Assembly (NCBI GenBank): GCA_019022495.1
Contig: JAFEKR010000003.1
Location: 1,178,001-1,242,000, forward strand
DNA length: 64,000 nt
Direction of reading: 5' to 3'
Source: Epichloe hybrida
Lineage: Eukaryota; Ascomycota; Sordariomycetes; Hypocreales; Clavicipitaceae
Shown piece by piece: positions 1-12,165 of the stretch. A program made the position numbers and the translations under genes. The notes beneath the pieces were generated by a model. It saw only the letters and a list, made by a program, of their open reading frames with translations. It was not told where the DNA came from and searched no databases. Position 1 is the stretch's first letter, and each line of letters opens with the position of its first letter.

Positions 1-1211
1 TAATAGCTTTTCCTATATATATAAGATTCTTAAGATATTTAAAGGTATAGTAAAGTTTTAAGTCTATACTATATAGGTGCTTCTCCTAGAGGTATATATA
101 ATAGCTAGCTTAATAATAGTAATAGGCCTAGTTTAGCCCTAGGGTATAGTTAAGGGTACCCTTATTTTAGAGATTATTTATATAAGAACTATATAGAAAA
201 TTATACTCCTTACTATTAGAGAGGTCTTTATTATTAAAGTCTTCTTTTAAAATATACTTACTAAGGTAAGTATACTTAGATAAGGTAAGAGAGGGTAAAG
301 AAAGAGGAGGGGGTATACTAGTAGTAAGTTAGTTAAAGGGGGAGATAATACTACTTATAATAAAGAGTAAACTAGATATAAGAAAGGAGCTTAGAGGTAG
401 TAAGATAATTAATAAATAAGGTTAGAAAGGGTATAAAAAAAAGAAATTATAATAATAAGGAGGTAAAAGAAAGTAAAGTTAAGGGAGGGGAGATAAGTTA
501 TTTATATTTTAGGATAAATTAGTTAAGCTCTAATTAAAGTATAGGTTATTTATATTTATAAATAAAGGCTAGGAGTAGATAAGGGTAGTATATTATATAA
601 TAAGGGGCTAGATAATTACTAATAAGGGGGCTACTTAAAGTAAAGCTTAAGTTTAGTAAGTAATAGATAGGATATAAAACTAAGGTAAAGTTAAGGGGGT
701 AAAGGAGGTAAGGAGATAGCTAGTAATAAGGGGTTTTAAAAGAGGTAGCTAGTGTTTTTAGGGGTAGGACTAGAGTAAAGTAAGGCGCTTACTATACTAA
801 AAAATTTTCTACTTTATATAGTAGAGATATAACCTTACCTAGTAACTTACTAGCTTTACTAGGCTACCTATATTACCTTACTAGGTTTTTCTATAGTAGC
901 TATATAATAGGGGTCTAGTATTAATATATACTTACTTTTTTATAGGAGAAGGAAGGGGGGGATAAGTATAGGGGTATATTATAGACTTAAGCTATAAGCT
1001 TAGGTTAAGTCTAGCTCTAGAAAGGCTCTAGAAAGTATATACACTCTAGGCAAAGGGGTTAGGGCTTTACGTAGACTACGCACAAACCGCACATAAGGGG
1101 ATATATATCCGGATGCTATGTAATACTAGTAGAGTTCTCCTTTCTTTCTATAAGAATAATATTCTCATTTTAAACGCTTATACGCAGTAGCCATAAGGCC
1201 AGTTCCTAACA
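1..1211 (+). mobile_element. 3' end of a degenerate Gypsy-type LTR retrotransposon
   Basis: The stretch ends in a 235-bp LTR (977-1211) that matches the LTR at 59649-59883, which is followed there by recognisable Gypsy pol. Just before the LTR lies a purine-rich tract (about 948-966, AGAAGGAAGGGGGGGATAAG-like) where a polypurine tract is expected, so the element lies on the plus strand and its body extends left out of the window. Positions 1-946 are very AT-rich and full of stops; no protein domain is readable, although 280-480 is purine-rich as in a Lys/Glu-rich C-terminal tail. The family assignment rests on the shared LTR, not on protein. Confidence 0.65.
977..1211 (+). repeat. Gypsy-family 3' LTR (left copy)
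   Basis: The LTR starts TATTATAGAC (from TGTTATGGAC) and ends CAGTTCCTAACA, with TG...CA-type termini. It aligns over its full 235 bp with 59649-59883. Differences are almost all C/T or G/A transitions, as expected from RIP. Confidence 0.8.
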
Positions 1212-2083
1212 CTAGGGAGTGTATATATTTTACTATCTAATATTTAGGCACACTAGCTATAGTATTTAAGGCCTGCTTATAAAGCTTAGTATCTACTATT
1301 CTAGTAGGGTATAGTCCTTTATAAATCTTCTTAAGGGTTAATAATATAATCTTAAGATAATTAAGCTTGCTTTTATTAGGGTTTTTCTTAATTATGTTTT
1401 TTAATATTATACTACTTTATTAGTAGTAATAGAATTATTAGTTACTTTCTATCTTAAAGTATTAATAAATATAAGCGATTATCTCTTTATAGGAATAGTT
1501 ATTCCTAAAGAGGTAATTAAGGAAGTATTATTTAGTATTACCTATTAATATAATAAGGAAAGCCTTCTAATAATATGTTTAAGGAAGGTTAATTCTATTA
1601 TACTTATTTTTAAAGAGCATAATCTTTAGCATTAAGAAGTTATATAGCTTCTTACTATAGTAATTACTATCCTTATATATCTTTATAAGCTCTAAGATCT
1701 TCTTTATAATTTAATCTTTAGAGGTAAATTACTATAAAGGCATATTTTGTTATAAATAACAGTCCCCTAGTTATTATTAATAACAATTATTAGAATAAAG
1801 CTATTAATTTAATAGCGATTATTATAGGGGCTTTTGTGAAGGTTTACGTAGTCTTTAGGGTTAGGGAAGGTAAATTTCTAGGGTAGGTTATTAGGGCTAT
1901 TAGTGTTAAGGCTCTAGAGGTTTAGAAGATTATAGTCTCTTTTATAATCTCTCCTATAACTAAAGAGGTATTAAAGTTTAATAAAGCACTTCTTTAAGGG
2001 ATACTAGAATTAAATATCCTAGGCCTTACTTAATAAGAATACTATAATCTTATAGAGAATTACGTAATTCTCTAATAACTTCC
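1212..2083. other. AT-rich spacer without recognisable gene
   Basis: The stretch is TpA-rich with no open frame of note and no domain that I can read. It was the target of Copia copy A, whose left target-site copy CTTCC is 2079-2083. It is probably an older, unrecognisable transposon relic. Confidence 0.6.
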
Positions 2084-2392
2084 TATTAGAACAAAGGTAA
2101 TATCAATCGCGCGTCGCAGCCGCAATTACCTAGCAGAAGCTTAGGCCGCGCGCGGACCCCACACGTAACCTACAACCTAGCACGTTAATTAGCTAGGAAA
2201 TATAGGGATATAAACGCGTAACCCCTTTTCCCTTTATATATTATAACTTCTAGCTTTTTACCTCTCTTTTCCTATAACTTAATTAATTATAATAATAAAT
2301 AACGTAGCCTAGAATAAATAATTGATGATAATACTATTCTTTAGGCTTACGACTGTATTATATATTGAATTTAATACCCTGTGAATCTAACA
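2084..2392 (+). repeat. Copia A 5' LTR
   Basis: This is a 309-bp LTR beginning TATTAGAACAAAGG and ending GTGAATCTAACA. Near-identical copies are at 15973-16281, 16714-17022 and 25280-25588. The downstream leader (CTAATTAGTAGTTACC...) is shared with copy B after 17022, which fixes this as a 5' LTR. Confidence 0.93.
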
Positions 2393-2870
2393 CTAATTAG
2401 TAGTTACCTTTATAGATAACTACGTAGTCTTCAAACACCGCAGATTAGCAAGGTCAATTAGAAAAGGTAGCTTATCTAACAACGACTTGCCTTATGAAAT
2501 AGGAGGGCTATATTTAATAATAAGTTATGCTAATGGAAAGGTATAATATAGCTCTCTTCTTACTTTAGTATTAATATCTATATCTATATAGACTCCGAAA
2601 TAATAAAGAAAGGTTTAATGCTAGTAGCTAAGCTATTCTCTTGTCTTTCTTTGTTATGTGTTCTATTACATATTTAAAGTTAACCGCCTTACCTTGTGAT
2701 CCTTTATATCTAAAACACGTTATATAATCATAGTTATACCTTTTTTTTTCTCCTTATATTACAAGATCTGCCTCCCTTAATTAATTAGAATATTAGATGC
2801 AGCTAGACTATCTAGGACCTCTAGTTAATTCAGAGTTCCTAGCGAGACTAATAGCTATAACCAGAGCATT

Positions 2871-3010
2871 GTTGTATTGTATTGTATTGTATTTTTTGGC
2901 CCTTCGATGTATTGTATTGTATTGTATTGCCCTATGTATTGTATTGTGTATTGTATTGTATTAAAAATACAATACAATACAATACAATACATACAATACA
3001 ATGTATTGTT
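2871..3010. repeat. H1 left subterminal array of GTATT units, forward then inverted
   Basis: About ten GTATT units run forward from the TIR, interrupted by the spacer TTTTTTGGCCCTTCGATG. They are followed by AATAC units in inverse orientation (about 2962-3001), so the end can fold into a long hairpin. H2 has the same layout with GTAGT/ACTAC and a matching spacer TTTTGGCTTTCGATG. Confidence 0.9.
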
Positions 3011-3289
3011 AGAGAAAATTAAAAGTGGGGTCTTATATAAATTTATTATATAGTAGTTTTTTTAAGTAATCTAATTATAGTAACCTTATTTTTATATATA
3101 ATTTAGTTATTTATTTAAAAATCTATAAAGTTTTAGCTTATTTAGAAAAGTAAGCTTATTTTGAATATATAATATCTTAGTAATATTATTTTATATCTAA
3201 TTTAAAGAATGCTTTTTTCTTAATATATTAAGGGTCTTCTTATGCTTACATCTACTTTCTATAATTTATTATAATTGTTTATTATATAA

Positions 3290-3352
3290 AAATACATTAT
3301 AATACAATACAATACAATACATTACAATACAATACAACACAATACAATATAT
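3290..3352. repeat. H1 second inverted AATAC array
   Basis: A further block of AATAC-type pentamers about 300 bp inside the left array, with a few one-base variants (AACAC, ATTAC). It retains CpA dinucleotides, unlike the RIP-hit Copia sequence around H1. Confidence 0.75.
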
Positions 3353-4015
3353 TATTAAAAAGGTAAGGTAGTATATATACTTATTATATAGTAGATTTTT
3401 CATATAATTTAAATAAGATATCCTTAAATTTTTATACTATTTAGGTATTTAGTTATGGAATTATAAAGTTTTAGCTAATTTAGACTATTAAGCTATATAT
3501 ATATAGGGTAGCTATAAATAGTATTATCTACGCTTAACTTATAGTAATATTTATTCTCTATATTTTAAAGGTTAACTTATCTTTCTAGCTTTTTTTTAAG
3601 ATTTACTATATATTTTAATATAGTTTTTTTGCTTTAAATATAATATTTACCCTAAAGAAATAATTTATAATTCTAAATAAATAAGATTAAAACTCTAATA
3701 AAAATATACTTATATATATAAGGAATTTATTATAAAGAGAAAATTAATCCTTATTTAATAAATGCTTCTTTTACTATTAAACTATTTTATTATAATTATA
3801 ATAAATTATATTAGCTTTTAACCTTCTTTAAACTAAAAGAGAAGGAAAAAAACCTAGGAAAAGTTTATAAAGAAAGGTTAAAATATTATATAAAGAATAA
3901 TTATAATATATATACTATTTTTTTTAATATTAAGTAAATAAATAAATAAGCTTTAAAAGTAAGTTTAATTATTTATACTACTTTTAGCTTACTTACTTAG
4001 TTATAAAGTGTTTTT

Positions 4016-4316
4016 AAAAGTGGATCTAAAAGTGGGTCCTATTAGTTATACTATAAACCTAGTATTATCTCTTTACTTAGTTATATAATTCTAGCTAAAA
4101 AAACATATATACAGAAGTGGGTCTAAAAGTGGGTCCTATTAGTTATACTATAAACCTAGTATTATCTCTTTACTTAGTTATATAATTCTAGCTTAAAAAA
4201 ACATATATACAAAAGTGGGTCTAAAAGTAGGCCTCATTAGTTACACTATAAACCTAGTATTATCTCTTTACTTAGTTATATAATTCTAGCTTAAAAAACA
4301 TATATACAAAAGTAAG
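4016..4316. repeat. ~98-bp tandem repeat in H1 (three units, continues after the Copia insertion)
   Basis: Units start near 4016, 4113 and 4211, each opening with AAAAGTGGGTCTAAAAGTGG followed by a common AT-rich stretch. A fourth unit starts at about 4308 but is split by the nested Copia element; the remainder continues at 11439-11640. H2 carries a related ~100-bp tandem repeat with the same AGTGGGTC core. Confidence 0.85.
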
Positions 4317-5140
4317 TATTGAAAAGTAGGGAGCTAGTTGCCAGCTGGCAACAGCTGTACGAGTGCAAGCTCTACGGTCAGGGACCAATAGGGCTGCAAC
4401 GTTAAATCAATCAACGTAACGCAACGGAAGGTTATGGCAGTTATTAACTAATAGAATTCAATTTAGATCACTTTTATGATATCTTATAAAGCAATAGAAT
4501 TAATTTTAGATACGTTATACGGGCAATGCGGCTGTTATTAGTTAAGAGGACTAGCTATCTAGCTAGTTAAAAAGATTTTCTTTCTCTTATAGACTTACTA
4601 ACCATATTGGTAAATCCAGGCTGCTAACGGGGTCTTACAGGCTACTTTTGATTTTCTGTAAAATTCATTTGTATGCAAAAACCAAAAAATTAACTTACTA
4701 CTATACTAGCTAGCAACCTATATGCACTAACTTTTAGTCTAAAAAATAACCTTATATAAAGAGAAAGCCCTATCTTTAAGCTTTAATTTGCTATATATAA
4801 AACTTTTATATGACCTCTAGATAAAGAGAAAATCATTATTAAAGATAGCTATAGGGTAAGTTATGTATAGGGTAACCTGCTTATGTCACCCTAGCTTACG
4901 TCACCCTAGCTTACCTAATTACTAGTGGCGTGGTTATAGCTACACTTGTAGCCATAACGTAATTAACTAATTAGTTATCCACACGGTTAGTCGTAGCTAT
5001 TGACAGCTGCGACGTAGCCATTGACAGCTGCCCTCGTGACCGTTGACAGCTGCAGTGCAGCTATCAGACTTGCAAAGTAAGCTAGTAATAAGAAGGTTCT
5101 TTAACTAGAAAAGGGCTAAAAATAGGTCTTATTTTTAATA
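4317..5140 (-). repeat. Second Copia 3' LTR (left)
   Basis: This is an 824-bp LTR starting TATTGAAAAGTAGGG and ending TTTTTAATA on the plus strand; the partner at 10615-11438 has the same length. It contains three copies of TTGACAGCTG at 5000-5009, 5021-5030 and 5043-5052. Differences between the two LTRs are transitions. Confidence 0.92.
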
Positions 5141-5719
5141 CCCCCTTTACAAAAGAATTACATTTAAAAGCAATTAGAAGTGTATAAAAAGACTATAGGG
5201 AAAAATTAATAACTTTTAATAATAACAAATAAAAGGGAAAAACAGGAAAATATGAAAAAAGCCCCCTTTTTGAATTCCTAGCTATTGTTAAATATAGCTC
5301 CCTTTTTAACGTTGTTTTTAGTTCCCTGTTAAAGGGAATTAGTTGTTAGTTTAATAATTATTAAGCCCTAAAAGCTTAATAAAAGCCTAATAAAGAGGTC
5401 TAGAAAGAGGTTTTGTAAGACTATCTGCAGGCATTGACTTTGTATCTAGATATTTAATCTTAGCTAAACCCTCTAAAACCTATTACCTAATATAGTTAAA
5501 CTTTAGTAATATATGCTTTATACAACTATGTAAAGCAGGGTTATAAGCAGTAGTTATAGCGCCTTAATTATCGCAATATATCTAGATAGGGGGAGAAATA
5601 GGGGTTTTTAGCTTCTTAAATAAGCCCTAAAGCTACTAAAGCTCCTAGAAGGTCTCGCAGATAGCATTAGCTTTAGCTTCTAGTGTTGATAGAGCTATTG
5701 TACTAGCTTTCTTTGATTT

Positions 5720-5989
5720 CTAGCTAATAGGTCCACTAGCTAGCTTAAATAGATAAGCATAGGTTAATTTTGAGGTCTTTTTATCCCTTGTAAAATCACT
5801 ATTATAATAACCTATTAGGCTTTTACTAACTAAACCTTTAGGGTCTCCCCTATAGATAATAGCAAGAAATCTAGTCCCTAATAAATACCTTAGCAGATTT
5901 TTAGCTGCTTTTAGGTGTTCTATATAAGGGCTAGCTAGTGCAGTAGATAACCACTGTAGCGTAAAAGCTGTATTAGGCCTTATAAGCAA
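5720..5989 (-). pseudogene. Copia RNase H-region fragment
   Basis: An 89-codon open stretch on the minus strand has the typical Copia RT/RNase H connection: HLKAAKNLLRYLLGT, then GYYNSDFTRDKKTSK, then LASGPIS. In intact relatives the middle block reads G-x-SDxDxAGD with catalytic acidic residues; here it is partly altered. The fragment is a remnant of pol of the element at 4317-11438 and would not be translated as a separate protein. Confidence 0.8.
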
Positions 5990-6279
5990 TATTAGGTATA
6001 TTATAGTCCCTATAATGCACTAATAAAGCTTGATTTTGCTAGCTATTAAAAGCTTAGTTATTTACGTAGCTAAAATGCCTAGCTAAAGAGGTATACTAAT
6101 AGGCTTACTATCTAGCATATTAAATTATTTTAAGGCTTCTAATATATACTAAGATTAATGAATTTTTAGTATTCTATTAGGCCTATCTTATATAATTTAA
6201 ACCCCTAAGAAGAATTTAGCAGGCCCCCTATCTTCTATTAGATAGACTTTATGAAGTTCCTTTTTAAGCCTTTAGATAT

Positions 6280-7140
6280 AAGATAAATCTAGTCTAATTA
6301 GAAGACAGTCATTAACATACGTAATAACAAAGGTTTTAGTTAAAGGATTAAAGAAGATAGCTAGGTTAGATATTAAAGGGTTAAATCCTAGGGATTTAAG
6401 CACTAATATTAGCGCTTGTTACCATTCCCTTAAGCTTTGTTTTAGGCTATATAAAGACTTCTGTAATAAAATTACTTAATCTTTAGAAGGTTTCTAGCCA
6501 AAACTTCTAGCTAATTTAGCTAGTTTAGGATTTACCTTAAGGAATTTAATAAACCCTTCTAGAATAACTATATAAATCTATTATTATAGCTTACTATTAA
6601 GAAAAGCTCCTATAAAATCGATTTATTCGATTTCCTAGTTATTCTAAGCCGCTAGGGCTAGTAAAATCCTCCAGCTAGGGGGAATGCTTGTGGCAGCGAA
6701 GGTCTCTAGGTAATCTAGGCCTTCGATTTGCATAAATCCCTTAGTAATAAGTTAAGCCTTATATTTTAAAGGATTATTTTCTTTATCCTTTTTAAGCTTA
6801 TAAACAAGCCTATTCTTTAGTACTTTTCAGCCCTTAGGGATTTAATCTTTCCCTATAAATTTAAAAGTACTAGCCTTTAGAAGCTGTTCATATTCCTTAT
6901 ACGTGGCTTCTATCCATTTATCCCTTTCAGGGCTAGATATAGCCTGCTTCCAGGTCTTAGGCTTGGGGCTAATAGGATTCTTTTCCTTTAGCTTCTCCCG
7001 TACCTTAAAGCAGATTTCTTTTATAAAATCTAGAGAAGAAGGGGAACTAATATTAACATCTATAGGGTCGATATTAGGGTCGAAATTGATAATTTTGTTA
7101 AAATCAAGGTCTGAAGTCGAAATCTGATTTCCTGGTTGAG
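6280..7140 (-). pseudogene. Copia reverse transcriptase remnant with altered catalytic motif
   Basis: On the minus strand 6308-6319 reads YVND where functional Copia RTs have YVDD; the Asn codon is AAT at 6313-6311 and the change fits TpG to TpA. Flanking codons read FVIT before and CLLIRLDLSY after. The frame is broken by many stops on both sides, and no continuous RT can be read. Confidence 0.75.
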
Positions 7141-8821
7141 TTATAGGCTGCGCCTGTATGGGATCCGCTAGAATTAAGCCTTTAGGGGGTTCTTTAGGGC
7201 TTGTAGGTGGTTTTTCTTGACCTACAGGGATACCTATGTTGTCTATAGGGTAATCCTTTGAACCTTGATCTAGATGTTATTAATCTAAATCATTTTCCCC
7301 CTCTAAAGGGTTATCCCCTATAGAAATCCTAGGTAAGCCTTTAGAAACAGGGCCTATAAGTTCTATAATCTTAATAAAGCTAGTCTTTGTAACTAGCCTT
7401 TTAGAGGGGATGTACACTAGGTAGGTGTTAGAACCTAGTGTAGCTAAAAGCCTTCTAGGGATAGTCCTAGCTACTAACTTCTGGGCTTTAGGTTGTTTTT
7501 CTAGGGGGATTAGAATCTCACAGTGAGATCCTATAGCTCTAATACTGCTAATATCAGTTGTATAAGGCTGATTTAGCTCCCTTGATAGCAGCTGTTCAGG
7601 GCTTTCATCCTTAGTAGTATTAGCAGTTATATTAACTAGGTTAATAACTGTAGGTAATACAAAACACTATAAAAATAACGGTAATTTTGCCCACTAGATA
7701 GTAGCCCTTAATTAATCTAGAATAGTATAAATTAAACATTCTGCTAATCCATTTTGCTCATGGATATAGGGACTAGAAGTCGTAAATTTAATCCCTTTAG
7801 AATTCAACTAAGCTTGATAACTAGAATCGATTTCCTAGCCCCCATCGAAGTGAAGGTGCCTAGGATATTAACCTAGTTAATTTTTAAGCCCTCTAAAGAA
7901 GCCTTTAATAGCCTTATAAACAGTTAGGCCTTCCTTATTAGGTAATAAGATTACCCACTTATATCTAGTCTTTCAATCAACTAAAAATAAGCAAATTAAC
8001 TATTTATTATATAGCATAGGACTGATTTTTAGCGTATCCCCCTCTATTCAATCTAGAGCTCTAGGGGGGTTAGGGATAGCTAACTTCCTAGGTCTTCTAA
8101 CTACTTTAGATTAATTACAAGCAATATATCTAAAATCCTTATCCTTAATTTTAGAAAAATCAGGGATTCCTTTAGTTATAAGGCTAGTTTTCTTTAGCAA
8201 AGGAAGACCTAGGTGCCCTAATTATACATGCCATAGGCTAGCTAGTTCTAACAACTGTTAATATTAAAGATCCTTAGGGTCTGAATTAGGATCTAGACTA
8301 GGGCCCTCTTTACTAGTCCCCTGCTAGGCCCCTTGAGAACCATAGGCCTCTTAGAGAGGTATTAGGGACCCTTTTCCTCCACTAGGGCCCTCTAACACCC
8401 CTAAATCTATTTCCTTAGATTTATAAGGGACCTAACCTAGGGCTATAGGCAAAGAAGAAGGGACTAATTCCCCTAAATCATCCCGTATGATTTCTTTAAT
8501 ATCATTATTATTTTCATTAATTTCGTCTAAATCAGAAGCCTAATCCGGCTTTTTAGAGGGAATTTGAACCTCTATAGGGTAGCTAATCGGATAGCTATGA
8601 CCCTTAAAAGCGGCGTAGGTAAAAGGTCGGATATAATGCGAATTATTACAGGGCCCTTTAGATAACTTAGGCGTAGATTGGTTTTTAACGTGAAAGAAAA
8701 AACCATGTTTTTCTATATCTAAGGTTATAATAAGAGACCTATCTTTAAGATAAAGTAGGTTTTTTATAAGGCAACCACTAGATATATAGTGCGTAAGTCC
8801 ACTAACTATATTAACATCAAG

Positions 8822-9229
8822 CTAAGGAAAATATAGCGCATCTTTAAGCACTAAGGTCCTATATTTATTAGGATTCTTTTGATATAAGACCTCAAAAACA
8901 GCACTACCGTGACCCTTAGCGTAAATAGGGCCACCACCAGTTATAATAGGGTTGGATTCCCCCTTTTTATAGGGGGTATAATCCCTAAAGACCTCCCTAG
9001 AATTAATAATATATATAGTTAAACCTATATTATATAATAAGGCCTTTTTTATATCTTTACTATAATAATTAAAACCATTTAAGGTTTTAATTTCTTGATT
9101 TTCATTATCTGATTCACTAGAGCTAGAATTAGAGCTACTATCACTAGAGCTCTTATAACTAGTCTTATAAAGGCTAGGCTTCTTGTACGGTTTAAGAGCA
9201 CTGTTAGAAAGGTTGTAATTTCCTAGCAT
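8822..9229 (-). pseudogene. Copia gag C-terminus/protease fragment
   Basis: This is a 135-codon stretch on the minus strand with a Ser-rich linker, then LLYNIGLTIYI near codon 65-75 and FRDYTPYKKG, ending LVLKDALYFP. This matches the Copia protease/GAG-pre-integrase layout (L-x-DTGAT-x-HI ... L-x-nVLYvP). The catalytic Asp of DTG is Asn here (codon near 9031-9029), another RIP-type change. It is a dead remnant. Confidence 0.75.
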
Positions 9230-10320
9230 AAAAGATCCCTCTCCAGAGGTCTCTTTATTATCCTTTTTATCTGATTTTTAACCTTTTTGCTTCTTTTTCT
9301 TCTTCTTATTAGAAGAAGAATTAGAATTAGAAGAGCCCTTATTTTCTTCAGAGCCTCCTTTCTTCTTCTAATCCTTAGGGGCCTTTTCTTTTTCTTTAGC
9401 ACCCTTTTTAAGGTTTTTAGCCCTATAATTCAGGGCTTTAGATACTATAAATAACTTATCCCTTTGTTCTGCTAGAAGGTCTGCTATCAAGAATTAAAGA
9501 TTTAGGGCATCTAGGGGAGCCCCTATAGCCCTATTCGTACGCATGCTGAATCGTTGCCTCTTAGCCTACTAAGGGAAGGTTAATTTTAGGGATTGAAGAT
9601 ATTAATTAACCTGATCTATCGGAGCAATCAGGACCCCTAAAATCAATAATCTAGCTAGTAGATTATTAAAGACTGCATTAAAGGACTCTAGAGTCCCCTT
9701 AAACTCTTAAAAATTCAGGTTATAAAATTCTAAATATAGGGACCCCCTCTGGATTTTAACGCTATGTGAATATTGCCTTACAAGTAAATTATAAGCTTCT
9801 TTAGGTGATTTTTACTAAGTTATAGCGGCTTAGGGTCCTTCTGTACAACTATCCCTTAGTAACATAAGGATAATAGCTTAATCTGGATCCCCTAGCGCCC
9901 TAGAACTCTCCAGATTATCTAGAAAATTAGGCATGCCTAAAGCTCTAAATTAGATAGTTAGGGCTTGTTTCTATTATTTGAAATTTTCAGCTCCTTTAAG
10001 CCTAGCAGTCTCTAGGAAACTATAAACCCTCTTATTAAATTCCTTAATAATTGAATTATTAAAGGTTGCTTGTACGGAGCTAGATTCAGCTTGTTGTTCT
10101 TGAATAGGCTGCTGATCTTGCTGCTGACTAGCAGGCTTATCAGATTCCACACCCTCTATACAACTATTTATAGTTATAGATAGGCTTTCTAGCTTCTCTA
10201 ATAACTAGTCTATAGTTACTTATTACTTAATAGCCTGCTCTTTTAGCTAGTTATTTAGAACCTCTTACGCACTAGGGTTAGGGATAACAGGTCCCTTTCC
10301 CTTTCCTTTAGTATTTATTT

Positions 10321-10556
10321 TCCTTTTTATAGAAGGGAAAAGCTTCTATATCGCAGGTCCTTCCTTTTTTATAGAAGGGAAGTCTTCTGTGTTTAAAATT
10401 TATTCCTTTTTATAGAAGGGAAAAAGCTTCTATCTCGCGGATCCTTCCTTTTTTATAGAAGGGAAGTCTTCTATAGCCACAATTGATTCCTTTTTATAGA
10501 AGGGAAAAGCTTCTTTCTCGCAGGTCCTTCCTTTTTTATAGAAGGGAAGTCTTCTA
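10321..10556 (-). repeat. ~84-bp tandem repeat in the leader of the second Copia element
   Basis: Nearly three units start at 10321, 10404 and 10488. Each contains two versions of the block TTTTTATAGAAGGGAA followed by AGCTTCT or GTCTTCT. It lies between the 5' LTR and the gag-like region, in untranslated leader sequence. Confidence 0.85.
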
Positions 10557-10614
10557 TAATCATACACAAAGTGACCTAAAAGGAATCTATAGTAATAGAG
10601 CCAGGCTTATAACC

Positions 10615-11438
10615 TATTAAAAAGTAGGGAGCTAGTTACCAGCTAGCAACAGCTGTATGAGTGCAAGCTCTACGGTCAGGGACTAATAGGGCTATAACGT
10701 TAAATTAATTAACATAACGTAACGGAAGGTTATGGCAGTTATTAACTAATAGAATTTAATTTAGATTACTTTTATAATATCTTATAGAGCAATAGAATTG
10801 ATTTTAAATATGTTATATAGGCAATGCGGCTATTATTAGTTAAGAGGACTAGCTATCTAGCTAGTTAAAAAGATCTTCTTCCTCTTATAGACCTACTAAC
10901 TATATTAGTGAATCCAGGCTACTAACGGGGTCTTACGGGCCACTTTTGATTTTCCGTAAAATTTATTTATATGCAAAAACCAAAAAATCAACTCACTACT
11001 ATACTAGCTAGTAACCCATATGCACTAACTTTTAGTCCAAAAAATAACCTTACATAAAGAGAAAGCCTTATCTTTAAGCTTTAATTTACTATATATGAAA
11101 CTTTTGTACAACCTCTAGATAAAGAGAAAATCATTGTTAAAGATAGCTATAGGGTAAGTTATATATAGGGTAACCTGCTTACATCACCCTAGCTTACGTC
11201 ACCCTAGCTTACCTAATTACTAGTAGCGTGGTTATAGCCACACTTATAGCTACAACGTAATTAACTAATTAGTCATCCACACGGTCGGTCGCAGCTGTTG
11301 ACAGCTGCGACGCAGCCATTGACAGCTGCCCTCGTGACCGTTGACAGCTGCAGTGCAGCTGTCAGACTTGCAAAGCAAGCTAGTAATAAGAAGGTTCTTT
11401 AACTAGAAAAGGGCTAAAAATAGGTCTTATTTTTAACA
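10615..11438 (-). repeat. Second Copia 5' LTR (right)
   Basis: This is an 824-bp LTR starting TATTAAAAAGTAGGG and ending TTTTTAACA, followed by the GTAAG duplication. The triple TTGACAGCTG is conserved at 11298-11307, 11319-11328 and 11341-11350. As the 5' LTR of a minus-strand element it would hold the promoter. Confidence 0.92.
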
Positions 11439-11930
11439 GTAAGTCTAAAATAGGCCTCATTAGTTACACTATAAACCTAGTATTATCTCTTTACTTAGTT
11501 ATATAATTCTAGCTAAAAAGAAATATATATAAAAAAGTAAGTCTAAAAGTAAGTCTTATTAGTTATACTATAAATATAGTAATCTCTTTGCTTAGTTATA
11601 TAATTTTAGTTTAAAAGAGAGAAATATACTTAAGTAAGTCTTATAGTTATATTAGGACTTACTTTTTATTAGTATAAAATTATAAATAGTATAATATTAA
11701 AAAACATAAAAAAGAAAGGAATTTTATTTTATTAATATTTTAAAAAACCTTTAAATACTAAATAACTAAAAAGTCTAGCTTTTTCTATAGTAATTTACTT
11801 ATAAATACTTATATTTATATTATATTTATTTATTACTTATTTATTTTAATTAAACTTTAACACTTATAATATTTTAAGTTATATAAGTTATATAAGTAAT
11901 AAAAGTAATATATATATTATAATAATATAT

Positions 11931-12100
11931 ATAAGCTATTATAAGCTATTATAAGCTATTATAAGCTATTATAAGCTATTATAAGCTATTATAAGCTATT
12001 ATAAGCTATTATAAGCTATTATAAGCTATTATAAGCTATTATAAGCTATTATAAGCTATTATAAGCTATTATAAGCTATTATAAGCTATTATAAGCTATT
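11931..12100. repeat. Perfect satellite (ATAAGCTATT)x17 in H1
   Basis: Seventeen uninterrupted identical 10-bp units occur just inside the right end of H1. The corresponding place in H2 (21218-21428) has the same satellite with many GCTAGT variants. Confidence 0.97.
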
Positions 12101-12165
12101 ATATTAACTATATATACCTTATAATTAAGGAATTTACTTAAAACTAAAAAAAAGAAAAAAAGAAA

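Larger units (their letters stand above)
4317..11438 (-). mobile_element. Second Copia-family LTR retrotransposon (minus strand), RIP-degraded
   Basis: The 7,122-bp element has two 824-bp LTRs (4317-5140 and 10615-11438) and a perfect 5-bp duplication GTAAG (4312-4316 and 11439-11443). A pyrimidine tract at 5139-5149 is the complement of a polypurine tract next to the left LTR, fixing the minus orientation. Read on the minus strand from right to left it has a repeat-containing leader (10.3-10.6 kb), a gag-like Lys/Ser-rich region (about 9.3-10.3 kb), a protease region (about 9.03 kb), integrase-like sequence (about 7.7-8.3 kb) and RT/RNase H (about 5.4-7.1 kb). Catalytic Asp codons are changed in protease and RT. 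The order PR-IN-RT-RH is that of Copia. Confidence 0.9.

Noticed and set aside
2871..3352. Possible CRISPR-like or telomeric array in the GTATT repeats
   Set aside because: Units are 5 bp without spacers, lie inside TIR-bounded transposon ends with target duplications, and do not match TTAGGG telomere repeats.
6903..7127. 74-codon plus-strand frame in the Copia region
   Set aside because: Antisense to degenerate pol on the minus strand; chance opening in AT-rich sequence.
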